Assembly: GCA_022566215.1 (NCBI GenBank)
Contig: JADFJJ010000017.1
Location: 1-35,318 of the forward strand
Direction: 5' to 3'
DNA from: Pseudomonadota bacterium
GTDB lineage: Bacteria > Pseudomonadota > Alphaproteobacteria > Sphingomonadales > SMXR01
Length of the DNA stretch: 35,318 nt
A program made the translations under genes and the position numbers. Shown here piece after piece: positions 25,894 to 35,188 of the stretch (within the stretch, counting starts at the first letter, position 1; the number at the start of each line of letters is the position of its first letter). The notes under the pieces were generated by a model. That model saw only the letters and a list, made by a program, of their open reading frames with translations, searched no databases and was not told where the DNA came from.

Positions 25894-26646
25894 TCAGGAC
25901 AGGGTGTGTCCAGCAGCATAGCCGCCATCGACACGAAGCTCGATGCCGGTGACAAAATCAGACTCCAGCAGGTAAAGAACCGCGCTGGCGATATCTTTGG
26001 TCTCGCCAACCCGTCCCAGCAAATGCAAGCCCGCCATACTGTCGGCATTGTCAACGCCGTCTTTGGTGTGCATTGGGGTGCGGATAATCCCCGGGGCAAC
26101 GCTGTTGACGCGGATATTGTCCTTGGAAAATTCCGCGGCCAATTGTGCCGTTATCGCCCGGATCGCGCCTTTGGCCGCCATTGGGGCGGTGATCGGCAGG
26201 CCGCCAAGGGCATGGTCCAAAAGCGTGGTGCCGATATTGATAACGTGGCCACCACCCTGCTTTTTCAGCTCGGGGATTGCCGCCTGGGTGGCAAAATAAG
26301 TCCCCTTCAGGCCGATAGAGAGGAACTTGTCGAGGTGGGCCTCATCAACCTCCAGAAATGGCCGGGGTTCAAAAATGCCGGCATTATTAATCAGGGCATC
26401 AACGCGGCCAAATGCTTCAATGGCGGCCGCAACCAGTTTTTTACCGGTTTCAGCCTTGCCGATGTCGCCAACCACTATGACGGCATCCTCTGGTTGGCCC
26501 AGATCAGCATAGGCCTTTTCCAGGCGTTCTTTATTGCTGGAATTCATTACCACCCGGTAGCCCTTGGCGAGCAGGGTCCTGGCGAGGTTAAATCCGATCC
26601 CCGATGAGGCGCCGGTTACGATTACTACTTTTTTATTCTTAGTCAT
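25894..26646 (-). CDS. SDR family oxidoreductase
   Basis: VTGASSGIGFNLARTL, NNAGIFEPRPFLEV, AAKGAIRAITAQLAAEFSKDNIRVNSVAPG. The Tyr of the YxxxK motif appears to be Met (MAAKGA). Confidence 0.9.
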   Translation of the reverse strand: MTKNKKVVIVTGASSGIGFNLARTLLAKGYRVVMNSSNKERLEKAYADLGQPEDAVIVVGDIGKAETGKKLVAAAIEAFGRVDALINNAGIFEPRPFLEVDEAHLDKFLSIGLKGTYFATQAAIPELKKQGGGHVINIGTTLLDHALGGLPITAPMAAKGAIRAITAQLAAEFSKDNIRVNSVAPGIIRTPMHTKDGVDNADSMAGLHLLGRVGETKDIASAVLYLLESDFVTGIELRVDGGYAAGHTLS

Positions 26647-26770
26647 GGTCTTTCTCCTGAAAAGGTCGGTTTTTGCTTCTACGGGAAAGATAAGGTTTGT
26701 TATTTGTTTTGATTAGGCATATAATATGAGAATGATTTATGCGTTTTTTGCAATAATAGGAAGGTGAAAC

Positions 26771-27682
26771 ATGGATCGGCTCGACGCCATATCGCTGTTT
26801 ACCAAGGTGGTGGAAACCGGGTCGTTCTCTGAGGCCGCGCGTCAGACCGGGCGCTCACCGGCCTCGGCTTCACGGCAGATCAAAGCACTTGAAGAGTGGA
26901 TCGGCGGGCGTCTCTTCACCCGCACCACCCGCAAGATCACCCTGACCGAGATCGGGCGCTCCTATTATCAGCGGGTCAGGCACATTCTTGTTGATCTGGA
27001 AGAAGCCCAGGTGATCGCCGCCGGGATGCAGGATTACCCCACCGGCGTTATCCAGATTACGGTTCCGGCCAGCCTGGAAGCACACTTGACCGTGGCCGCG
27101 GCTGACTTTCAGGGGCGCTGGCCGGGGGTTGAGTTTATTTTCACGTACACTGACCAGGTGGTCGATCTGGTCAGGGAGGGTCTTGATATGGCGGTCCGGA
27201 TTGGCCAGTTAGCCGATTCCAGCCTCAAGGCGCGCAAGATCGGGCAAGCCAAGAGGTTTATTTGCGCCAGCCCCGCTTACCTGAAGGAATTTGGAACGCC
27301 TGAAAAAGCCGAAGACCTGGAAGACCTGTGTTGCCTGACCTTCCGCTCATCGTCCGGCTCTAACATCTGGCAATTCAGGCGCGGTGGCAAGACCATCGAT
27401 ATCCGGGCCGAGGGGCGCTTCAGGGCCAACTACGGCGTCGCCCTGCTCCACGCCGCCCGGCTTGGGCTGGGCATCATCCTGGTGCCGGAATGGCTGGCCG
27501 GGCCGGACCTCAAAAAGGGAACTCTGGTTCCGATTTTGGAAAAAGAAACCTTGAGCCCCGCAATAACCCCCATCTATGTCATCCACGCCTACCAAAAGTT
27601 TGTGCCGCCAAAAGTCCGGGTGTTTGGCGATTTTCTGGCGGAGCGTTTCAAGGGGGACTACGACTGGTCCAAAACCCCTTAG
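26771..27682 (+). CDS. LysR family transcriptional regulator
   Basis: DAISLFTKVVETGSFSEAARQTGRSPASASRQIKALEEWIGGRLFTRTTRKITLTEIG. Confidence 0.94.
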   Translation: MDRLDAISLFTKVVETGSFSEAARQTGRSPASASRQIKALEEWIGGRLFTRTTRKITLTEIGRSYYQRVRHILVDLEEAQVIAAGMQDYPTGVIQITVPASLEAHLTVAAADFQGRWPGVEFIFTYTDQVVDLVREGLDMAVRIGQLADSSLKARKIGQAKRFICASPAYLKEFGTPEKAEDLEDLCCLTFRSSSGSNIWQFRRGGKTIDIRAEGRFRANYGVALLHAARLGLGIILVPEWLAGPDLKKGTLVPILEKETLSPAITPIYVIHAYQKFVPPKVRVFGDFLAERFKGDYDWSKTP

Positions 27683-27689
27683 CATCCCC

Positions 27690-28010
27690 TTAAGGCTTTC
27701 CGCTCACCACTTGTTTGATCTTTTGCTTCAAGGCTTCACCCCGGGCGGACAGCACCACCTCTTTTTTCAGCGCGCCCTTCTCGCGGGTGCGCACCAGGCC
27801 GGCGCCGCGCAGGCCTTCAAACTCCCAGGCCGACAGTTCGGCGACATGGCGCATCACCCGGACTTGAGGAATTTCCAGCTCGCGCGAGAGCATTTTCAGC
27901 GACATGCTGTCCTCCCGGGCGACCACCATAAAGATCCCCAAGGCCTCCGGCGACAGGCCCGGCGCTTCCCTTTGCACCAGGGCGGCGATTGCATCCAGCC
28001 GTTTGTTCAT
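27690..28010 (-). CDS. small winged-helix (MarR-like) DNA-binding protein
   Basis: MSLKMLSRELEIPQVRVMRHVAELSAWEFEGLRGAGLVRTREKGALKKEVVLSARGEAL; start overlaps the fdhF-like stop by 4 bp. Confidence 0.6.
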   Translation of the reverse strand: MNKRLDAIAALVQREAPGLSPEALGIFMVVAREDSMSLKMLSRELEIPQVRVMRHVAELSAWEFEGLRGAGLVRTREKGALKKEVVLSARGEALKQKIKQVVSGKP

Positions 28011-30256
28011 AAGGATTTCCTGATAATCACAGGAATGGATTTGGAGGCCGGGGTTTTGGAGCGCCGATCATAAGCATCGATCGCCACCAGCACATTGGCC
28101 TCCGGGAAGTAAGCGGCGACATTGCCTCTGGGAATATTATAGGGCACTAACCTAAAGCCCTTCAGCTTGCCCTTTCCCTCCGCATTCCTGACATCCACCA
28201 GGGTCTCAGGGGTCAGTCCCTGGGCGCTGATATCCTCCGGGTTCATGAACAGCACCTCACGGGTTCCCTTAACCCCCCGGTAGCGGTCGTTCAGGCCATA
28301 GATCGAGGTGTTGTACTGGTCATGGGAGCGGAAGGTGGTGAGGGTGAAAACCTTGCCCTCCTGTTTGCTGCGCTGTTGCAGGGGGTGGGCGAAAAAGGCC
28401 GCCTTGCCGGTCTTGGTGTTCCAGATGCGCCCGGCGGCGGAATTGCCCAGGTAAAACCCGCCCGGGACTGCAATGCGCTCATTAAAAGCCTCAAACCCCG
28501 GGATCACCTGCTCGATCCGGTCACGGATCAGACCATAATCCCTTTTGAACTCTCGCCACGGGGTTTTACTTCCCAGCAACGCCGCCCGGGCCATCCCGCA
28601 AACGATCGCCACTTCCGACCTCAAGTCTTTCGAAGCCGGCATATTGAGGCCCGAGGAGGCGTGCACCATGCTCATCGAATCCTCGACGCTGATCATCTGC
28701 GGCCCGGCGCTCTGAAAATCGATCTCGGTGCGCCCCAGGGTGGGAAGGATCAGCGCCTTTTTGCCATGCACCAGATGGCTGCGGTTCAGCTTGGTTGAAA
28801 TGTGGACAGTCAAATCACATGCCCGCAAAGCCTTTTCGGTCAAAGCGGTGGCCGGGCTGGCGGCGGCGAAATTACCCCCCAAGCCGATGAACACCCTGAC
28901 CTTGCCGGCGGCCATCGCCTCAATCACCTCAACGCTGGAAAGACCCGGTTTTCGGGGTGATTTTATTTTAAATTCCTTATCAAGCAAATCCAGAAAAGCG
29001 GGCGTGGGCTGGTGGTCAATGCCCATGGTGCGGTCGCCCTGGACGTTGGAATGGCCCCGCACCGGGCAAATCCCGGCCCCCGGCTTGCCGACGTTGCCTT
29101 TGAGCAGCTGCAGGTTCACCAGCGTCTGGATGGTCTCGGTGGCGCCCTGGTGCTGGGTGATGCCCATCGCCCAGGTAAAAATGGTGGCCTTTGATCTGGC
29201 GTAAATTTTCGCAGGAATAGCCAAATCCTCTTTTGCCAGACCGCTCTGGCTCTCAATCTCCCGCCACCGGGTTTGGTCCAGCAGCGCCAGGACGGATTTG
29301 AGGCCGGTGGTGTGCTGCTTGATGAAGGTATGGTCAAAGACCCTGCCGCCTTTCTGTTCCATCGCCCACAGGTGCTTCATGATGCCCAGCGCCGCCGCCC
29401 GGTCGCCGCCGATCCGGAGCTGGAAATAATGGGAGGAGATTTTCTCCCCCGCCCCCGGCAGCAGTCCCTTGATATGCTTGGGATCGGCGAATTTCTCCAG
29501 GCCCCGCTCGCGCAGCGGATTGAAGCTGACGATCTTGCAGCCGCGCGCCGCCGCCCGCTGCAAATCGCCGAGCATCCTGGGGTGGTTGGTGCCGGGGTTC
29601 TGGCCGAAGATGAAAATCGCTTGCGCCTGCTCGAAATCTTCCAATCTGACGGTGCCCTTGCCGGTGCCGATCGTCTCCTTGAGCGCCACGCCGGAGGGCT
29701 CGTGGCACATGTTGGAACAATCCGGCAGGTTGTTGGTGCCAAATTCACGGGCCAACAGCTGATACAGAAAAGCCGCCTCATTGCTGGTCCGCCCGGAGGT
29801 ATAGAAGGCCGCCTGGGCGGGGGATTCCAGCGCATTTAGCTCGGCGCCAATCAGGGCGAAAGCGTCCGGCCAATTAATCGCTTCATACCTGCCGGTTCCC
29901 GGGTTGTAGACCATCGGTTCGGTCAAGCGCCCCTGGCTTTCCAAAGCATAGCCGTCCCACCCGAGAAGTTCTGTGACCGTATGTTTTTCGAAGAATTCCG
30001 CGGTGACCTTTTTTGAGGTCGCCTCCCACGCCACCGCCTTGACGCCGTTTTCACAGAACTCGAACGACGAGGTGGCCTCCGGATCCCCCCAGGCGCAGCC
30101 CGGACAATCGAACCCCTCTCCCTGGTTCAGGTTGAGAAGTGTTTTCACCCCGCGCACCGGCCGGCCGGACTTGAGCAAATGCCTGGCGCTGGAGATCAGC
30201 GAACCCCAGCCCCCGGCAGCGCCTTGATAAGGTTTTATTTTAGATTTTCCGACCAT
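28007..30256 (-). CDS. FdhF/YdeP family molybdopterin oxidoreductase
   Basis: KPYQGAAGGWGS, EGFDCPGCAWGDPEATSSFEFCENGVKAVAWE, FYTSGRTSNEAAFLYQLLAREFGTNNLPDCSNMCHEPSG, GQNPGTNHPRML: very like YdeP. Confidence 0.92.
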   Translation of the reverse strand: MVGKSKIKPYQGAAGGWGSLISSARHLLKSGRPVRGVKTLLNLNQGEGFDCPGCAWGDPEATSSFEFCENGVKAVAWEATSKKVTAEFFEKHTVTELLGWDGYALESQGRLTEPMVYNPGTGRYEAINWPDAFALIGAELNALESPAQAAFYTSGRTSNEAAFLYQLLAREFGTNNLPDCSNMCHEPSGVALKETIGTGKGTVRLEDFEQAQAIFIFGQNPGTNHPRMLGDLQRAAARGCKIVSFNPLRERGLEKFADPKHIKGLLPGAGEKISSHYFQLRIGGDRAAALGIMKHLWAMEQKGGRVFDHTFIKQHTTGLKSVLALLDQTRWREIESQSGLAKEDLAIPAKIYARSKATIFTWAMGITQHQGATETIQTLVNLQLLKGNVGKPGAGICPVRGHSNVQGDRTMGIDHQPTPAFLDLLDKEFKIKSPRKPGLSSVEVIEAMAAGKVRVFIGLGGNFAAASPATALTEKALRACDLTVHISTKLNRSHLVHGKKALILPTLGRTEIDFQSAGPQMISVEDSMSMVHASSGLNMPASKDLRSEVAIVCGMARAALLGSKTPWREFKRDYGLIRDRIEQVIPGFEAFNERIAVPGGFYLGNSAAGRIWNTKTGKAAFFAHPLQQRSKQEGKVFTLTTFRSHDQYNTSIYGLNDRYRGVKGTREVLFMNPEDISAQGLTPETLVDVRNAEGKGKLKGFRLVPYNIPRGNVAAYFPEANVLVAIDAYDRRSKTPASKSIPVIIRKSL

Positions 30257-30308
30257 TTCAACAGGATAGCAGGGGAGCGCCGGTTTTGAAAATGAAAGCC
30301 GCTGGAAT

Positions 30309-31460
30309 TTATTTTTGTTTAACTTCTTTCAGGCGCTGGGACATTTTCATCAGCAGGGTCCTCAGCTCATAGGGTTTGGAGATGACTTCACTCTCTTTAC
30401 CCAATGACAACTTTTTCCTGACAACATCTTCATGATACCCGGAACAGAAAATAATGCCTGACTTTGGAAAGCTCTTGTGAAATTGCTGGGCCACTTCCCT
30501 GCCGCTTATGTCATCGACCAGAAAAACGTCGGTCACCAGCAGGTCTATGTGCTTTTCCGCCAGGATCGTGTTGATCGCTTTCTGGCCGTCTCCGGCCAGC
30601 AGGACATCATAATTTTTCGCTTTCAGGCCCTGGCCAACAACCCTCAGGACATTAATGTCATCCTCGACCAGCAGAATTGTTTCACCGCTGCCTTCACGTT
30701 CCTTGGTTGCCCTTTTCCTGGCGGCACCGGCCTGTTTTTCACTTACGCTTAGGTAACGGGGGAGAAGTATTCGTACAGTTGTGCCTTTGTTATAAACGCT
30801 GTCGATCCGGATATACCCCCCGGATTGCTTGAGAAAGTCTGAGACCATACTAAGCCCCATTCCCGCCCCTTTTACATCTTTCTTGGTTGTAAAGAACGGA
30901 TCACAGGCTTTCTTTCGCACCGCTTCGGACATTCCCACGCCGTTGTCAGATATCTCAATCAGGACGTAATCGCCTTTTTTATAATTCTTTTCCCCGGGCT
31001 GGGCGCCATCCACCTCGTGCCTGGCAATCCTGATGCTGATCTCGCCATACTTCGGCATCGCCTCACAGCTGTTAATGCAAAGGGCAATCAGCGTTTTCTC
31101 AAACTCGATCGGGTCAACATAAATCCGGTGACGGATAAGAGAGGGAAGGATTTTGATCCCCCGTGACTTGCCGAGGTATTTTTTCAGTCTCAGCTCAAGG
31201 TTTTTTACCACTTCATTGGGTTCGACAACACGCAACACAAGATTTTGCTTTTGCGACAAGGCCAAAAGATAGTAGGCCAGGTCAGCGGCCCGGACCGTAA
31301 ACTCAGCCGCCCTGTCAACATGTTTCCGGGCGGTATAAGACAGGTCTTCCTGTCTCGCAAAACGCAGGTTGGCCAAAATAGTCGTCAATAAATTGTTGAA
31401 TTCGTGGCCTAATTCACTGAGCTGTTCGCCCACGTCTTCTTTATTCCTGGATTTCTTCAT
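30309..31460 (-). CDS. hybrid histidine kinase (HisKA/HATPase + C-terminal receiver), no obvious sensor domain
   Basis: LGHEFNNLLTTILANL (H-box), ISDNGVGM, DPFFTTKKDVKGAGMGLSMV, receiver ILLVEDD...LLVTDVFL...SKPY. Confidence 0.9.
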   Translation of the reverse strand: MKKSRNKEDVGEQLSELGHEFNNLLTTILANLRFARQEDLSYTARKHVDRAAEFTVRAADLAYYLLALSQKQNLVLRVVEPNEVVKNLELRLKKYLGKSRGIKILPSLIRHRIYVDPIEFEKTLIALCINSCEAMPKYGEISIRIARHEVDGAQPGEKNYKKGDYVLIEISDNGVGMSEAVRKKACDPFFTTKKDVKGAGMGLSMVSDFLKQSGGYIRIDSVYNKGTTVRILLPRYLSVSEKQAGAARKRATKEREGSGETILLVEDDINVLRVVGQGLKAKNYDVLLAGDGQKAINTILAEKHIDLLVTDVFLVDDISGREVAQQFHKSFPKSGIIFCSGYHEDVVRKKLSLGKESEVISKPYELRTLLMKMSQRLKEVKQK

Positions 31461-31659
31461 GTCCTTTATTCAAATCCCGAACCAACGCCTTTCGGTTTGA
31501 AAGTTTAGTTCTTTTTAACGCTGGAAAATTTATATTACCACCTAAACCCTTTTATTTTTTTGCCGGCGGACAATTTAATTGCCCATCGCCCCTTCTTTTT
31601 TGAATAATACTGCATTGAATGAAATGAAATCCTTAAGGAAAACCTTACCTTTTGCAGCA

Positions 31660-31742
31660 GTCCCTTGATGTGGGTGCGGGCCGGCGAACCCCAGCCCCCC
31701 AGCAGCGCCGTGATAAGGTTTAAATTTATCGCCCTCAGACAT
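31660..31742 (-). pseudogene. 5' remnant of a second fdhF/ydeP-like gene (frameshifted)
   Basis: M-SEGDKFKPYHGAAGG then a +1 base in the C/G tract; removing it restores GGWGSPARTHIKGLLQK, matching KIKPYQGAAGGWGSLISSARHLLK of the intact gene at 30256. Nucleotide match gcgaaccccagcccc...gcagcgcc.tgataaggttt. Confidence 0.7.
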
Positions 31743-31818
31743 GCGTTGGAGAATAACAGGATAAATGGATTTACTAAACGCACAATACGCCAAAGTGGCT
31801 TTTTATTCCCCTGCAAAG

Positions 31819-33405
31819 TTATTTTTCATGTCCGGCGCCCTTCAGCAGGTTGGCCATTTTAATCAGCAGGGTTGAAATTTCATAAGGCTTTGAAATAACC
31901 TCCCCTTCGGGGCCAAGGGCAATTTTTTTCCACACCTCATCCTCATGATACCCGGAACAATAAATTATTCCCGCCTCCGGAAAACGAAGATGGATTTTTT
32001 TTGCAATATCCTTGCCGGTGAAATCATTGGGCAGGAAAACATCGGTGACCAGTAAGTCGATTTTCTTTTCCGCCAGGAGAATTATAAAGGCTTCTTCGGC
32101 GTCCCCGGCCTTGAGTACATTGTAATTTTTGGCTTTCAGCGCATGGCCGACAACCTTCAGGACATTTATATCGTCCTCCACCAGCAGGATGGTCTGACCG
32201 GAACCGGCAAGCTCCAGGGGCCCTTTTTCGGCGACCCCATAGGTCTCCCGTTCCTCCATCCTCCGGCTCAGCGGCAGGAACAATTTAATGTTTGTCCCCT
32301 TGTTCCGTTCGCTTTCAATTTCCAAGTACCCGTCAGATTGTTTGACAAACTCCCGCACATTGCTCAGTCCAGAGTCTGCGCCATCGCTGTTTTTGTTGGT
32401 GCTGAACATGGGGTCAATAGCCTTTTTGAGAACCGCTTCCGACATGCCAATGCCATTATCCCTTACTTCGACAAGAACATATTGTCCGGATTTGAAGGTT
32501 TTCTCTCCCGCCCTTGTGCCATCCACACTGCATTGGGAAATTTCAACTGTGACCTTGCCAAAGCCGCGAATAGCCTCACAGGCGTTAATGGTCAGGTTTA
32601 CAAGAATATCCTCAAAAGCGATCGGATCAACAAAAATCCGCAGCCGTTTGAGGGACGGGTGCACTTGAAAATCTATCGCGTCGCCCAGGTGCTCGCGGAC
32701 CCGGGCTTTCAGGCCTTTGGCAATTTCGTTCGGCTCGATTACCCGGCCTTTGGGGTTCGTTTGTTGTGAAAAAACCAGCAGGTCCTGCGTCAAATCGGCA
32801 CCCCGCATGACAATTTCCACGGCTTGTTCGACGTGCTTTCTAACCGGTTCAGGCATTATTTCCTGGGAAGCCATCCTCAGGCTGGCGAGGATCGAGGTCA
32901 GCATATTATTAAAATCGTGACCAATATCACCCGTCAATTGCCTGATCGCCTTATTATCGCCGGAGGTTTCGGATTGTTGCCTTAATTTTTCCAACTCTGT
33001 TTCCGCCAGTTGTAATTTGGCCTCCATCCGGTGAAACATAATAACGTTGGTAATGGCCTTGGCCAGGCGCGGGAGCGAAATTTCATCTTTTACCAGATAG
33101 TCCCTGGCCTCCCCCCCAAGCAATTCAAGCGCCCCGGCCTGGTCATTCCGGTTAATCAACAAAATGATCGGCAGATCAGGCCAGGACTTGTCCCCGGTCA
33201 GTTTCTTCAAGGCGCTTTGGCTGGTCTTCTGTTTTGCGCAAGCACCCAAAAGCAGACAGTCGAAACTGTCGCTGGGGAAAAGGTCAATGGCGCCAGGACA
33301 GTCAGAAACCTCTATCAAGCTGAATTTCAGCCCGGAATTTTTCAAGGCCTCGTGGATTCGGCCGCGGACTGCCCGACTATTTTCTATTAAAAGCAGTTTA
33401 AACAT
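31819..33405 (-). CDS. hybrid histidine kinase with N-terminal pseudo-receiver and C-terminal receiver, degenerate ATPase motifs
   Basis: N-terminal receiver-like region; IGHDFNNMLTSILASL; RDNGIGMSEAV; DPMFSTNKNSDGADSGLSNV; receiver ILLVEDDINVLKVV...LLVTDVFL...SKPY. Paralogue of 30309..31460. Confidence 0.87.
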   Translation of the reverse strand: MFKLLLIENSRAVRGRIHEALKNSGLKFSLIEVSDCPGAIDLFPSDSFDCLLLGACAKQKTSQSALKKLTGDKSWPDLPIILLINRNDQAGALELLGGEARDYLVKDEISLPRLAKAITNVIMFHRMEAKLQLAETELEKLRQQSETSGDNKAIRQLTGDIGHDFNNMLTSILASLRMASQEIMPEPVRKHVEQAVEIVMRGADLTQDLLVFSQQTNPKGRVIEPNEIAKGLKARVREHLGDAIDFQVHPSLKRLRIFVDPIAFEDILVNLTINACEAIRGFGKVTVEISQCSVDGTRAGEKTFKSGQYVLVEVRDNGIGMSEAVLKKAIDPMFSTNKNSDGADSGLSNVREFVKQSDGYLEIESERNKGTNIKLFLPLSRRMEERETYGVAEKGPLELAGSGQTILLVEDDINVLKVVGHALKAKNYNVLKAGDAEEAFIILLAEKKIDLLVTDVFLPNDFTGKDIAKKIHLRFPEAGIIYCSGYHEDEVWKKIALGPEGEVISKPYEISTLLIKMANLLKGAGHEK

Positions 33406-33584
33406 TTAATAGACTCCTAATTCCTGAAAAATATACCGCGAATATTTAATAATTTCATAAAATTATTAGCATTTTATAGCAAAAAGGGTTTCCGGTGCTA
33501 AACTGGCCCGGCCAAATTTTAGGGTTTTTGCAAGCAAAAGGAGGGCAGGCCTGCCGTACTTTTCCCGCCAAATTGAATTGTCGG

Positions 33585-34424
33585 TCAGCCCTTGTGGACC
33601 ACCCTTTGGGGATACGGGATTTCGATGCCTTCGGCATCAAAGGCTTCTTTCAGGGCCTTGATCAGGTCCCATTTCAGCGCCCAGAAGTCCGAGCGCAGGC
33701 ACCACACCCGGACCAGCAGGTCGACCGAGCTATCGCCCAGATTGCTAACCGCAACCAGCGGCGCCGGGTCTTTGTGGACACGCTTGTCGGCCCTGCAGAC
33801 GCTTTGCGCCACCTTTAGGGCCTTGTCGATGTCATCGCCGTAACCGATCCCGATGTCGATCTGGATGCGCCGGGTTTCATTGTGGCTATAGTTCTTGATC
33901 GATGTTCCCCAAATCTCGGCATTGGGAACAACGATATGAACGTTATCCGGGGTATTCATGTGGGTGGTAAAAAGTGAAATGTTATCCACGGTGCCTGAAA
34001 TGCCGCCCACTTCGACGTACTGGCCGACCTTGAAGGGACGGAACAGCAGCAGCATGACCCCGGCGGCGATGTTTGAAAGCGTACCCTGCAGCGCCAGGCC
34101 GACCGCCAGGCCGGCGGCGCCCAGCAGGGCTATGATGATGGTGGTCTCGACCCCGAACTGGTCGAGCACCGCCAGGACGGTAAAAGTAATCACCAGGTAG
34201 CGGGCCAGGCTGCCAACAAAGCGGACGATCGTTTCATCAATTTTTTTGGCTTTGCGAAGCGCCTTCATCAACAGGTTCTGGGCTTTTTTGGAAAGCCAGA
34301 AACCAAATATAAGGATCAGGATTGCGCCCAGCAGCGACCAGCCGTAGGTGGTGATGATTTCCATTGACTGGTCGGCAAACACCTGCATCGCCGTGGTTGC
34401 CTCTTCGGTTAAGATGTTGTCCAT
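33585..34424 (-). CDS. MscS family mechanosensitive ion channel (ORF extends to 34439)
   Basis: LGAAGLAVGLALQGTLSNIAAGVMLLLFRPFKVGQYVEVGGISGTVDNISLFTTHMNTPDNVHIVVPNAEIWG. Confidence 0.94.
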   Translation of the reverse strand: MDNILTEEATTAMQVFADQSMEIITTYGWSLLGAILILIFGFWLSKKAQNLLMKALRKAKKIDETIVRFVGSLARYLVITFTVLAVLDQFGVETTIIIALLGAAGLAVGLALQGTLSNIAAGVMLLLFRPFKVGQYVEVGGISGTVDNISLFTTHMNTPDNVHIVVPNAEIWGTSIKNYSHNETRRIQIDIGIGYGDDIDKALKVAQSVCRADKRVHKDPAPLVAVSNLGDSSVDLLVRVWCLRSDFWALKWDLIKALKEAFDAEGIEIPYPQRVVHKG

Positions 34425-34754
34425 GAAATCCCTCCTCAAAAGTCCTGTTTTTCAAATACAACAGCGCCATGAGATTGTAAACGCAGGATTTCACCAAATT
34501 TTCCGCGGTCTGCATTTAATTTTGTTGTAATATAAATACTGGCTCTTCGCATAATATTATAATTTATTTGCTACAGTTCCTTGAATTATGTTCATAAATA
34601 TTATATTATAGATGCAATATTAATATTGATAGTCGTTCGCAGTTACAGGGTGTGCAGAGAGATATTGAGGAGAGAATCTCTTCTGAGTTGCGTTGATCGG
34701 GAAAATTGGAAAAAGAGAACCCAAATTTGCCCGTGACGCCGGGAGCAAAGGGAT

Positions 34755-35129
34755 ATGCCCAAGATTCTATTTATAGACGATGAGCCGGTGATTCGCTTTA
34801 TTGGCAAGAAAACCTTGGAAAAAGAAGGGTTCAAAGTCACCGTCGCCGGGGATGCCGACGAAGCCATGGACCGTTTTACCGCTGAGAAATATGACCTGGT
34901 GATCACCGACCTGGCGGTTCCCGGCCAGGTCGGCTTCAGCACCGTCCATAAAATGAAAAAGTTGCGTGCCGACCAGCGTGTGCTGGTGGTCTCGGGCGGT
35001 GATCTGGGATCACAGGGCTTTTTGGAAGAGAAGGAAAAGGCCGGCGTGACCTGTGTCCTCGCCAAACCGTTTGAGCTGACCGACCTGGTTCAAAGCGTCC
35101 GGGACTGCCTGAGCGACAAAGCGGCCTGA
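34755..35129 (+). CDS. single-domain response regulator (CheY-like)
   Basis: ILFIDDEPVIRFIGKKTLEKEGF, YDLVITDLAVPG, LAKPFELTDLV. Confidence 0.92.
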   Translation: MPKILFIDDEPVIRFIGKKTLEKEGFKVTVAGDADEAMDRFTAEKYDLVITDLAVPGQVGFSTVHKMKKLRADQRVLVVSGGDLGSQGFLEEKEKAGVTCVLAKPFELTDLVQSVRDCLSDKAA

Positions 35130-35163
35130 ATTAGGCCAACTCCTGCATAGAATGATTTTTTAC

Positions 35164-35188
35164 GGGTGGCCAGGGGGTCACCTGTTTT
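35164..35188 (+). terminator. intrinsic terminator after response regulator
   Basis: GGTGGCC-AGGG-GGTCACC then TGTTTTTG. Confidence 0.55.

Noticed and set aside
29273-29839. 188-aa plus-strand ORF (and others at 28322-29204)
   Set aside because: Shadow ORFs opposite the strongly recognised YdeP-type gene.
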